DNA from: Fibrobacter sp.
Lineage (GTDB): Bacteria; Fibrobacterota; Fibrobacteria; Fibrobacterales; Fibrobacteraceae
Direction: 5' to 3'
Assembly (NCBI GenBank): GCA_012841225.1
Contig: DUVD01000059.1
Span: 1-39,805, forward strand
Length of the DNA stretch: 39,805 nucleotides
Notes under the pieces: generated by a model
Told to the model about the DNA's origin: nothing
The model's input: the letters and a program-made list of their open reading frames with translations, nothing else
Database searches by the model: none
Position numbers and translations under genes: made by a program
Part shown: positions 8,006 to 16,550 of the stretch, piece after piece
Layout: every line of letters starts with the position of its first letter
How positions within the stretch are numbered: position 1 is the first letter of the stretch

Positions 8006-9439
8006 TTAAAAAATTTCTGACCGTTTATTCACTTGGCGCAAAATAGTCGGTTCATAATAATTGATTGAGTCATTTTTCAAAGGTATATCATCAACTTCTG
8101 CAGTTCGAATCGATTCTGTTTTTGAAAAATGTTCTTCTTCTAATTCGTCAAAACCAAATCCGCTTTGCTCTTCTTCTTCCACATTAAAGTTCCTAACATC
8201 TAGGTCACTTTCGCAAAAAGAATTAAAGCTGAATTGATCATCTAAAGTTCTCTTATCAACGATTGGCGTTTCTTTGATTAACTCTTCTTGAATTGGCGCT
8301 TTGGCCATTGCAGAAAAGTTTGCTGTTGGACGCGGAATCGATTGCTCTACTGTATGACCGTTATTACTGTTGACCTTCGGCATTACTATTGTCGCTGCTG
8401 CTGGGTTTGACGCTAAAGGTGCTTTTTCTGAAGGAGTAAAACCAAAACCAGTAGCTATTACTGTTATGCTTACTTTGTCTTCTAATTCGGGAATAGTGAT
8501 ATCACCGAAAATGATGGAGGGGTCATTAGTTTCGCCGACAGAATTGTAGATGTATTCCATGGCGACAGAACATTCCTGCATGGTGAAGTTTTCACCATGA
8601 GAAATATTAACCAAAACGCCAGAAGCACCCGAGATACTGACATCATCGAGAAGAGGACAGTTAATGGCATTTTCGGCAGCGCGTAAAGCGCGATCTTCAC
8701 CTTCGGCTATGCCTGTTCCCATTAAGGCGTCTCCACCATTTTCCATCACAGAGCGAACGTCATTAAAGTCCACGTGAATATTACCATGATGAAGCATGAT
8801 ATCACAGACACCGCGAACAGCGTTGCCCAAGACCTCGTCTACGATGCCAAAGGCTTGTTCTGTAGTTGTCGTTTTATCGATTACTTCCATTAATTTTTGG
8901 TTGTTAATCACGATAATTGTATCGACAGCGCCACGCAAAGCAGAAATACCGTTTACAGCATTACGAGCGCGCACAGGACCCTCAAATCTAAATGGAAGGG
9001 AAACCACAGCCACAGTTAAAATACCGAGGCTTTTAGCGATTTCCGCAACCACAGAAGAAGCGCCTGTACCAGTGCCACCACCCATGCCCGCTGCAATAAA
9101 GACTAGATCAGAACCCTTTAATGCTTCTGCAACGGCTTCTTTGTCTTCCATAATGGCCTTGCGGCCTATTTCGGGGCGAGCGCCTGCTCCTAAAGACTTG
9201 GTGATTTTTTGGCCGATCGTGATTTTTTCACCAGCGAGGCTGTGATCGAGCGCTAGTGCATCGGTGTTAATCGATACAAAATCAACTCCGGCAATGTTCA
9301 TTTTGATCATGCGATTGACAGCATTGCCGCCCGCACCACCAACACCGACGACTTTGATTTTAGCGTTATTGCTAAGGCTTTCGCCTGCAAGAATGCGAGG
9401 ACCGCTTTCTATGTTTATGTAGTTGTTGTTTTCACTCAT
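8006..9439 (-). CDS. ftsZ: Cell division GTPase FtsZ
   Basis: FtsZ is the tubulin-like GTPase that forms the division ring. The 477-residue protein shows GGAGGNAVNR (34-43) and the tubulin signature GGGTGTG (119-125). The synergy (T7) loop is HVDFND at 221-226, so the usual first Asn is His while both acidic residues (D223, D226) remain. A variable acidic linker (about 340-455) leads to a C-terminal peptide around EPTILRQ (463-469), the likely FtsA-binding tail. AGGGAG sits 5 nt before the ATG. It is the last gene of the operon, 19 nt after ftsA, and is followed by two hairpins. FtsZ is somewhat longer than the common 380-400 residues, mainly because of the linker. Confidence 0.98.
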   Translation of the reverse strand: MSENNNYINIESGPRILAGESLSNNAKIKVVGVGGAGGNAVNRMIKMNIAGVDFVSINTDALALDHSLAGEKITIGQKITKSLGAGARPEIGRKAIMEDKEAVAEALKGSDLVFIAAGMGGGTGTGASSVVAEIAKSLGILTVAVVSLPFRFEGPVRARNAVNGISALRGAVDTIIVINNQKLMEVIDKTTTTEQAFGIVDEVLGNAVRGVCDIMLHHGNIHVDFNDVRSVMENGGDALMGTGIAEGEDRALRAAENAINCPLLDDVSISGASGVLVNISHGENFTMQECSVAMEYIYNSVGETNDPSIIFGDITIPELEDKVSITVIATGFGFTPSEKAPLASNPAAATIVMPKVNSNNGHTVEQSIPRPTANFSAMAKAPIQEELIKETPIVDKRTLDDQFSFNSFCESDLDVRNFNVEEEEQSGFGFDELEEEHFSKTESIRTAEVDDIPLKNDSINYYEPTILRQVNKRSEIF

Positions 9440-9458
9440 TTTGTTCTCCCTATTGAGT

Positions 9459-10718
9459 TTAGATGTAATTTTTTAAAGTTTGAATAAATCGATGGATCCC
9501 TGTTTTTAGAGAACCAACAATAACTTGAGGACCAGTTTCTCTTTTATTTTTTTGTTTGGTTTTGGCTGCGTAATGAAGCAAACCGACGCCAACAGAAAAA
9601 GAGGGTTTAGACAAGGATTCTCCAAGTCCAATACATTGTTTGGGCTGACCCAAACGAACTGGTTTTTTGAATATTTCTTCTGCTAATTCAACAATGCCTT
9701 CAATGGCGCTTGTACCACCTGTTAAGACAATGCCGGCACCAATAATCTTGTCTAGTTGACGTTTCCGTAAGTTTTCTGCAATCAGCATTAGTATTTCACT
9801 GGTGCGAGCATGCATCACTTTAGCTAGGCGCTTGCGAGAGCATGGAACAACGCCGCGATCACCTATGCCTGGGACGCCAATGATTTCGTCTTCCAAAATA
9901 TTAGAGAGCGATACGATGCCATGTTTTTTCTTCATTTCTTCGGCACGCGCAATGGAAATAGGCGTGTCAAAACTTTTGGCTATGTCGCTTGTAATGATGT
10001 TTCCCGCTAAATCAAGAGAAACCGAATAACGAACTGTATCTTCAAAAAAGACGGCTAAATCGGCTGAGCCTGCACCTATGTCAATAATGGCAACGCCTAA
10101 TTCTCGTTCTTCATCGTGGAGTATTGCATAAGCTGATGCAAGGGGCTCTAAAACCATTGCGGCTATTTCAAAGCCCGCCTTTTCTACACTTTTCCTGACG
10201 TTCTGAAGGTGTAGTGGCTTAGCGGCTACAATTTGAACCTCTGCATCTAAGCGAACGCCACTCATGCCAATAGGATTTTTAATGCCCTTTTGTTCGTCTA
10301 AAGAATAATCGCCAGGAAAAATATGAAGAATTTCACCTGCCGTTGATGGCAGTGTACTCGCGTGCTTGATCACTGCTGCAATATGAGAATCGCGAACTTC
10401 ATTTCTAGAGGGATCAAGGGTAACACCGCCTTTAGACTTAAAGCAAGTGATGTAATCTCCAGCAACACCGACATAAACTTCTTTTACGTCAATTCCCGTC
10501 ATAGTTTCCGCTTCTTTAACGGCCTTCCCTAAAGACTGAATTAAAGTGTCTAAATCGGTTATAGCATTCTTTTTGAGTTCATGCACTCCAAAACCCAAGA
10601 CTCGAACTTGGTTCTGATTCTCCAGCGCGCCAATAAAAACGGCTATTTTTGAGCTACCGATGTCGAGTCCGACAACAATATTTTCTTTATTCATTAAAGC
10701 TTTCTTTTTATCATCCAT
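9459..10718 (-). CDS. ftsA: Cell division protein FtsA
   Basis: FtsA is the actin-like ATPase that anchors FtsZ to the membrane and recruits later division proteins. The phosphate-1 motif VVGLDIGSSKIAVFIG lies near the N-terminus, and IDIGAGSADLAVF and GIVLTGGTSAIEG are the later actin-fold motifs. The C-terminal part (FIQTLKNYI) is basic and amphipathic, fitting a membrane-targeting helix. I place the start at the ATG that overlaps the ftsQ stop by 8 nt (ATGGATGA), because AGAGG stands 7 nt before it. An ATG six codons upstream lies before that site. The protein is then 419 residues, a normal length. Confidence 0.96.
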   Translation of the reverse strand: MDDKKKALMNKENIVVGLDIGSSKIAVFIGALENQNQVRVLGFGVHELKKNAITDLDTLIQSLGKAVKEAETMTGIDVKEVYVGVAGDYITCFKSKGGVTLDPSRNEVRDSHIAAVIKHASTLPSTAGEILHIFPGDYSLDEQKGIKNPIGMSGVRLDAEVQIVAAKPLHLQNVRKSVEKAGFEIAAMVLEPLASAYAILHDEERELGVAIIDIGAGSADLAVFFEDTVRYSVSLDLAGNIITSDIAKSFDTPISIARAEEMKKKHGIVSLSNILEDEIIGVPGIGDRGVVPCSRKRLAKVMHARTSEILMLIAENLRKRQLDKIIGAGIVLTGGTSAIEGIVELAEEIFKKPVRLGQPKQCIGLGESLSKPSFSVGVGLLHYAAKTKQKNKRETGPQVIVGSLKTGIHRFIQTLKNYI

Positions 10719-11553
10719 CACCATACCTCTTTTCATAAGGTTTTATATATGCAAAGCCATTAAAACGCATGTCAACAATGACCGCTCCCTTTAAAGAGGG
10801 CGACAAGCCACGCACTAATTGCCTATATTGATCAAACTGTTTTTCGTTCCAATTTTCTAATGAAAATAGGGTTTTAAATTCAACATCTTTGAAGAAAACT
10901 TCTATCGCTCTTTCTTTAGTGTCGATGGACACTTGAGATACCTTGCGATAAAGAAACTCATTTTTTAATTTCATAGTACTTAAAAACTGTCCAATTTTTT
11001 GTAAGTCTTCCATTTCTGTAAAATCGACAACTGGTAATTGGTAAGCAGAAGAAATGGCGGTCGGCAAAATCATGCCCCGTTCTGAATAGACTTTCCAATT
11101 ATTTTTTTCAAACCCTACCATTAAAGCAGTGGCTTCTTGTAAAGAAATCTCTAAACCTGAAGGAAAGGTAGTGCGAACTTCTGCAGAGTAAACTAAAGGT
11201 AGGGCCAACAAGTGTTTTTTTACAGAGTCCACATTGACATTCGACATCGACATGCCTATTTCAACGCAAGACGCTTGTATTAGCTCTTCCCAAGTGAGCA
11301 TTCTGTTTCCACTAATTTGAATTGTTTTTAAGGAGCGCCATTCTTTAGGATTGAGCTCTTTAAAGTAATAACGACCTTGCCAGAAACCGACACCCAATAG
11401 CATAACAATCAAAAAGACAACCCAGCCTTTTCGACCAAACCATTTAAAACTGACGCCAACACCATTTTTAATTTTTTCTTGGCGACGTTCTTTTCGCAAG
11501 ACTTCGTTATAACCTAAACGACGCTTGCTGAATATGGTTCTATCAGGTTTCAA
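10711..11553 (-). CDS. ftsQ: Cell division protein FtsQ (POTRA domain)
   Basis: FtsQ (DivIB) is a bitopic membrane protein that links early and late division proteins. The 280-residue protein has a basic cytoplasmic N-terminus and one membrane helix (about 44-62). A periplasmic POTRA domain (about 75-145, beginning IQISGNRMLTWEEL) and a beta domain follow. Sequence conservation is weak in this family, but position between murC and ftsA supports it. It starts with TTG, not ATG, overlapping the murC stop. A strong GGAGG lies 7 nt upstream, which decides the start and suggests limited, coupled translation. Confidence 0.92.
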   Translation of the reverse strand: MKPDRTIFSKRRLGYNEVLRKERRQEKIKNGVGVSFKWFGRKGWVVFLIVMLLGVGFWQGRYYFKELNPKEWRSLKTIQISGNRMLTWEELIQASCVEIGMSMSNVNVDSVKKHLLALPLVYSAEVRTTFPSGLEISLQEATALMVGFEKNNWKVYSERGMILPTAISSAYQLPVVDFTEMEDLQKIGQFLSTMKLKNEFLYRKVSQVSIDTKERAIEVFFKDVEFKTLFSLENWNEKQFDQYRQLVRGLSPSLKGAVIVDMRFNGFAYIKPYEKRYGDG

Positions 11554-12932
11554 ACTTTATCCTCCAATAACTCTTTTCCTAATTGCCAAATGTTACCGGC
11601 GCCCATAAAGACGACTATGTCATTTTCTTTTAATTCTTCTTTGAGCGCAGGCAGTATGTATTCTTTGGCTCCCACAAAACGAGCGTCTAAATGCCCACGA
11701 TCCAATGCACTCTGCACTACTAAATTGCCACTAACGCCTTCGATTGGCTTTTCACGCGCAGGGTAAATATCGCTGCAAAATAAGACGTCGCAATTACCAA
11801 ACGCCGTTCCAAAGGCTTCGTGATGATCTTTAGTTCGTGAAAAAAGATGTGGTTGAAAAACAACTACTAAGCGACGATCCGGAAACGCTTCTCTAAAGCC
11901 TTGAAGGGTTGCCGTTACTTCTGTTGGGTGATGTGCGTAATCGTTAAAAACATAAACTCCATTTCGATCTCCCATAAACTCGAAGCGTCGCTTGACACCT
12001 TCAAAAGAAGCGATGGCACTCTGAATCACGTCTAAAGAAATTTGTTCTTCTACAGCAAGGGCAATGGCTGCGGTAGCATTTAAAACATTATGTCGTCCTG
12101 GAATCTGTAATTTAAAATCGCACAAAAGCTTTCCATTTTTATGAATTTCAAAAACAGGCGAACCGTTATTAAAGCTTAAGTTTTCTATGCGGTACATAGC
12201 CTGGCGGCTAAATCCATAAGTCACAAGAGGCTTTGTCAATCGAGATAAAACGGATTGAACATTAAGATCATCTAAGCATACTACGACTTGCCCGTAAAAA
12301 GGGACCTTATTGGCAAATTCTACAAAAGCGCTTTTAATTTCATCTAGATTTTTATAAGTGTCTAAATGATCCTCGTCGATGTTTGTTATAATTGCAGAGC
12401 TCGGCATCATTGAAAGAAAGCTGCGGTCAAACTCATCGCTTTCGGCAATTAAATAAGAACCTCGACCGACTTTAGCGCCACTTCCCTTACCCTTAACTAC
12501 TCCCCCAACAATCACAGTTGGGTCTAAATCTGCTTTTTCCCAAATTGCACCCACCATAGACGTAGTTGTTGTTTTGCCGTGTGTTCCAGCAATGGCTAAG
12601 GTGTACTTTAATCTCATCAACTCACCGAGCATTTCAGCGCGACGAATAATGGGAATACGGCGTTGTTTGGCTTCGACAATTTCTGGGTTATCCTGCTGAA
12701 CTGCAGAAGAATAAATTAATAAATCAGCATCTATTACGTTTTCGGGGCTATGAACTGGATCTATATGGATACCTAGTTTTTTGAGGTATTGAATAGCTTC
12801 TCCATCACCAGTATCCGAACCTGTCACAATAAAACCGTTTTCATGCAATACTTCGGCTATGCCAGACATGCCAGCGCCACCGATGCCCACAAAATAAAGG
12901 CGTTGTATGCGTTTTCGATTTATAAACTTCAT
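11550..12932 (-). CDS. murC: UDP-N-acetylmuramate--L-alanine ligase
   Basis: MurC adds the first amino acid, L-alanine, to UDP-MurNAc in the cytoplasm. The N-terminal Rossmann motif GIGGAGM (16-22) binds the UDP-sugar. The ATP P-loop is GTHGKTT (116-122). The later DYAHHPTE segment is the family motif near the substrate. I place the start at the ATG overlapping the murG TGA (ATGA), with GGAG 8 nt upstream, giving 460 residues. A GTG three codons earlier is open but has no better site. It is translationally coupled to murG before it and ftsQ after it. Confidence 0.97.
   Translation of the reverse strand: MKFINRKRIQRLYFVGIGGAGMSGIAEVLHENGFIVTGSDTGDGEAIQYLKKLGIHIDPVHSPENVIDADLLIYSSAVQQDNPEIVEAKQRRIPIIRRAEMLGELMRLKYTLAIAGTHGKTTTTSMVGAIWEKADLDPTVIVGGVVKGKGSGAKVGRGSYLIAESDEFDRSFLSMMPSSAIITNIDEDHLDTYKNLDEIKSAFVEFANKVPFYGQVVVCLDDLNVQSVLSRLTKPLVTYGFSRQAMYRIENLSFNNGSPVFEIHKNGKLLCDFKLQIPGRHNVLNATAAIALAVEEQISLDVIQSAIASFEGVKRRFEFMGDRNGVYVFNDYAHHPTEVTATLQGFREAFPDRRLVVVFQPHLFSRTKDHHEAFGTAFGNCDVLFCSDIYPAREKPIEGVSGNLVVQSALDRGHLDARFVGAKEYILPALKEELKENDIVVFMGAGNIWQLGKELLEDKV
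11561..11565 (-). promoter_or_regulatory. Strong ribosome binding site for the TTG start of ftsQ
   Basis: GGAGG on the minus strand lies 7 nt before the TTG at 11553-11551. It is inside the last codons of murC, whose TGA overlaps the TTG. This supports TTG as the true start. Confidence 0.75.
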
Positions 12933-14008
12933 GACTCGCACTCCGCTTTTAAAATAATGGCTGCAATTTTATCAGCGGCATCAGGTGCCCCCAACTTGGT
13001 AGCAGCTTCGGACATCTCTTCTAATCTTGAAGGGTCACCTAGTAATGCTTCTACTTTATCCCAAAGTTGGTTGGGATCTGAATCCAGCTCCACTAGACAT
13101 GCACCTGCTTTTTCTACTGCATTTGCATTATGCTCTTGATGGTTTGCCGTGGCGTGAGGGTAAGGAAGTAAAATAGAAGGCTTTCCAAAAGCTAGGATTT
13201 CAGCTAATGTAGAAGCGCCTGCTCGGCTAATGATTAAGTCAGCGTGAGCCATATATGAATAAATATTATCCAGAAAAGAACAGATAATGACATTGGGCAA
13301 AATACCAATACGCTTGTGCAAAGCATCGATATTTTTAGCGCCTGCCTGCCAAACGACATTAACATCGTCTCTAGCAGTGATGCGACCAATTGCCTCTTCT
13401 ATTTTATTATTAATTCCTACAGCTCCCTGAGACCCGCCAACAATAAAAACTGCTTTTTTATCTTTAGCAAACTCAGGAGGACGTGAAAGACTGCTTTTTG
13501 GAGGTAATTCGCGGACGGGATTACCAACCACTTTAACATTAGGGTGTTGAAATGCTTTTAGAGCCTCTTCAGAGGTCACAAAAATCATAGAAGCGTAATG
13601 CGCTCCGTATTTATTTGCAACACCGGCAATGGCGTTCTGCTCTTGGATGTATACAGGCTTGCCTAAGCGGCCTGCGGCTAAAACGATAGGGAAAGAAACA
13701 TAGCCTCCTGTGGCCACAACAACGTCGGGGTTTATTTTTTCAACAACTCTTTTTGCGTTGATGTAAGACTTACTTAGCTTAAATGGCAATGCCAAATTTC
13801 GAACAAAACTACCGCGGCGCAAAGGCTCTGCTGTGATTTCGTGAAAAGGCCAATGAGGAGAAACTAAACGCTCTTCCATTGAATTTGGGCGTCCTGCAAA
13901 ATGGATTTCGGTGACACCCATTTTCTTTAAGCTTTCTGCAATGGCAAGAGCTGGAAAAACATGCCCACCTGTACCGCCACATACAAATAAAAATCGTTTT
14001 TGCTTCAT
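12929..14008 (-). CDS. murG: Undecaprenyl-PP-MurNAc-pentapeptide GlcNAc transferase MurG
   Basis: MurG transfers GlcNAc from UDP-GlcNAc to lipid I, making lipid II at the inner membrane face. The 359-residue protein has the first G-loop GGTGGH at 11-16. A second glycine-rich loop (VGGSQGA) and the UDP-binding SRAGASTLAEI segment lie in the C-terminal half. It has the length and GT-B layout of the family. It begins on an ATGA overlap with the ftsW stop and ends on an ATGA overlap with murC. Confidence 0.98.
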   Translation of the reverse strand: MKQKRFLFVCGGTGGHVFPALAIAESLKKMGVTEIHFAGRPNSMEERLVSPHWPFHEITAEPLRRGSFVRNLALPFKLSKSYINAKRVVEKINPDVVVATGGYVSFPIVLAAGRLGKPVYIQEQNAIAGVANKYGAHYASMIFVTSEEALKAFQHPNVKVVGNPVRELPPKSSLSRPPEFAKDKKAVFIVGGSQGAVGINNKIEEAIGRITARDDVNVVWQAGAKNIDALHKRIGILPNVIICSFLDNIYSYMAHADLIISRAGASTLAEILAFGKPSILLPYPHATANHQEHNANAVEKAGACLVELDSDPNQLWDKVEALLGDPSRLEEMSEAATKLGAPDAADKIAAIILKAECES

Positions 14009-15150
14009 GTATACCTCATAGAATAAGATGTGGAGTTTATCTGAACCTCGTGTATTTGCTTACCCGTGTTTGGTTTAGATATATTCAAAAGAATCCCAAC
14101 CGAAACGAGAGCAATGATTAAGCTAGTGCCACCAAAGCTGATGAATGGCAAAGGCTGCCCTGTTGTTGGTATTAATCCAGTACAAACGCATACATGAATC
14201 ATCATGTTTATGCAAATCGAAGAGGTTAAAGCCACCGCGAAATATTTTCCAAAACGCGTCGTAGAAGAGCGGGCTATAAGAAAGCCTCGATAAGCAAATA
14301 TGGCAAATAAAAACAACACGATAAAAGCGCCAATAAAACCGAGTTCTTCCCCTAAAATAGAGAAAGCGGCGTCTTTATAAGATTCTGGGACATAGCCTAA
14401 TTTTTGCGTTCCCTGCCCTATTCCCGTACCCGAAAAGCCTCCGTTACCGAGCGCAATCAAGGAGTGTCTTAATTGATGTGCTACATCGGGGTATTTCTCA
14501 GGGTCTAACCAAGCTTTAATGCGCATGGTGCGATACGCTTGTGTATAAGCAACAATCACCAAAACCGGAGAAAAGACAAAAACTTTCATAATGTGCTTTA
14601 GTGGCACACCCGATACATAAATCAAAACAATAGAGGTGGCTAAAATCATTATCATCATCGAGTAATTAGGCTGAAAAAATAATGCGATACTTACCATGCC
14701 AACTAAAACCATAGGGCGCATAAAGCCCACTTTAAAGTTTTTAATATCGTTTCCAGCTTCTACCAATTTAACCGACAATAAAGAAAAAATACCTAGCTTC
14801 ATAAATTCGGAAGGCTGTAGTTTAATAGGTCCAAAACTCAGCCAACGAGCGGCCCCTTTTACAGCCTCTCCCTGAAAAAAAACAGCCAGCATAGCGAGCA
14901 TGCAAAAAAAGAAGAGAGGACGAGCTAGCTTATACCAAAAAGAATAGTCTATCATCATAACTACGACCATGGCAAACAAACCAATCAACACTTTTTTTAT
15001 GTGAGAGATGGCAAAATATTCTGCAGGTAATCCCTTTTGCATAGCAATAGGAGAAGTACCAGTATAAACAATTACTATACCAACAACAAGAAGCAGAATC
15101 ACGGCGAGCAGCAATCCTTTATCAAACTTCATGTTTAATGTTTTTTCCAT
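14005..15150 (-). CDS. ftsW: Septal peptidoglycan glycosyltransferase FtsW (SEDS family)
   Basis: FtsW polymerises lipid II at the septum together with FtsI. The 381-residue protein has about ten hydrophobic helices. It carries the SEDS hallmarks WLSFGPIKLQPSEFMK in the middle and GLIPTTGQPLPFISFGGTS near the end. RodA is a close relative, but the position in the dcw cluster between murF and murG indicates FtsW. The start follows the murF stop by 2 nt. In many bacteria murD and mraY lie between murF and ftsW. Here neither is present. Confidence 0.96.
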   Translation of the reverse strand: MEKTLNMKFDKGLLLAVILLLVVGIVIVYTGTSPIAMQKGLPAEYFAISHIKKVLIGLFAMVVVMMIDYSFWYKLARPLFFFCMLAMLAVFFQGEAVKGAARWLSFGPIKLQPSEFMKLGIFSLLSVKLVEAGNDIKNFKVGFMRPMVLVGMVSIALFFQPNYSMMIMILATSIVLIYVSGVPLKHIMKVFVFSPVLVIVAYTQAYRTMRIKAWLDPEKYPDVAHQLRHSLIALGNGGFSGTGIGQGTQKLGYVPESYKDAAFSILGEELGFIGAFIVLFLFAIFAYRGFLIARSSTTRFGKYFAVALTSSICINMMIHVCVCTGLIPTTGQPLPFISFGGTSLIIALVSVGILLNISKPNTGKQIHEVQINSTSYSMRYT

Positions 15151-15152
15151 TA

Positions 15153-16550
15153 TTATACCCCGTACACCGGCTCCAAACGCAAAAGCATTTCCACAATTTG
15201 TTCCATCTTCATGCCACGAGAACCTTTAATTAAAAGAATGTCGTTTTGACGGACTTCCTCAGAAAGAAACTCCATCGCTTCGGCTGCTGTTTCAAAATAA
15301 AGTGCGTTTTGAGAAGTAAAACCTCCGCTAATTGCTCCTAATTGATACTCTTTAGCCTGTTTGCCAACTGCAATTAGGTAATCAAAATTCATTTCTGGGA
15401 CCATTCGTCCAATTTGATTATGGAGCTTAAGACTTTCAGCGCCTAGTTCAAGCATATCGCCAAGAACGGCAAACCGACGCCCTTCACGAGCTGAGATATT
15501 GCCTATCGTCTCTAAAGCCATGCGAGTCGATGAGGGATTTGCATTATAACAATCAGCAACCACACGAAATCCATTTGCTTTATGAATTTCCATGCGCATA
15601 CTAGAAGCATTAAAAGACGAGAGGGCTTTAGCTATTTCCGATTTTGGAATGCGAAGCGATACACCTACAGCAATAGCGGCAAGAGCATTATAAAGATTGT
15701 GAATACCCGCTACATTAAGCTCAAAATGGGTGCGTCCAATATCAAAAGAAGCACATGCATTTTCATTCCACTTTAAACGAGTCGGTTTAATAATACCGCG
15801 CCGTAAACCAAAAGTGAGAACCTTATAACTTTTTGTGGCGCGCACTTTAGATAAAAAGGGATCATCAGCATTAATGACTAGTAGGCCATTTTTAGTTAAT
15901 CCCGAAACAATACTTAATTTTTCTTTAAAAACATTTTCTAAAGAGCCAAGCCCTTCTAAATGACTGGCGCCAATGTTTGTAATCACAGCGATATTTGGTT
16001 CTGCTGCTAAAGAAAGTGGTTTGATTTCGTTAGGGCCACTGGTCCCCATTTCTATAATAGCGGCTTCATGACTGTGCTTTAATTGAAATAGCGTCATGGG
16101 AACACCGATATGATTATTGTAATTGCCATGAGTCGCGTGTGTTTTAAAGCGACGAGAAAGAACAGAGCGAAGCATTTCTTTTGTTGTCGTTTTTCCGTTG
16201 CTACCAGTAACGGCAACTTTTTTCAAACGAAATAAACGTTGGTAGCCTTTAGCTAATTTAAGTAGAGCCTCAGAGGTGTCTTTTACTGGCGCATAGGCTT
16301 TAAAAGATTTTAATCCTGCTTGGTCTTCATTTATAACACTCATAAGTGCTCCTTTCCCTTCTACTTGGGCAATAAAATCATGGGCATCAAACCGATCCCC
16401 TTTAATAGGCCAGAATACGCAACCTTTGCTTGCTTCACGAGAGTCCAAACAGAGCTGCACTTTTCTTCGCTTTTCATTTGCCTTCAACCCGACTGGCACT
16501 GTTTCCAAAATCTCGCACATTTCTGCCACTGTTAAATTCAACTTCATCAT
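15153..16550 (-). CDS. murF: UDP-MurNAc-tripeptide--D-Ala-D-Ala ligase
   Basis: MurF adds the D-Ala-D-Ala dipeptide to complete the UDP-MurNAc-pentapeptide. The 465-residue protein has the Mur-ligase P-loop GSNGKTT at 116-122 and the family's DCYNANPSSTRMALE segment. It also has the late GDMLELG motif characteristic of MurF. It begins ATGATG at an ATGA overlap with the murE stop. The second ATG one codon later could also serve. No ddl (D-Ala-D-Ala ligase) gene is in this window. Confidence 0.97.
   Translation of the reverse strand: MMKLNLTVAEMCEILETVPVGLKANEKRRKVQLCLDSREASKGCVFWPIKGDRFDAHDFIAQVEGKGALMSVINEDQAGLKSFKAYAPVKDTSEALLKLAKGYQRLFRLKKVAVTGSNGKTTTKEMLRSVLSRRFKTHATHGNYNNHIGVPMTLFQLKHSHEAAIIEMGTSGPNEIKPLSLAAEPNIAVITNIGASHLEGLGSLENVFKEKLSIVSGLTKNGLLVINADDPFLSKVRATKSYKVLTFGLRRGIIKPTRLKWNENACASFDIGRTHFELNVAGIHNLYNALAAIAVGVSLRIPKSEIAKALSSFNASSMRMEIHKANGFRVVADCYNANPSSTRMALETIGNISAREGRRFAVLGDMLELGAESLKLHNQIGRMVPEMNFDYLIAVGKQAKEYQLGAISGGFTSQNALYFETAAEAMEFLSEEVRQNDILLIKGSRGMKMEQIVEMLLRLEPVYGV

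Noticed and set aside
8796..9245. Long open frame on the plus strand opposite ftsZ
   Set aside because: It is rich in Pro, Ser and Thr with no recognisable motif and lies wholly within a conserved gene on the other strand.
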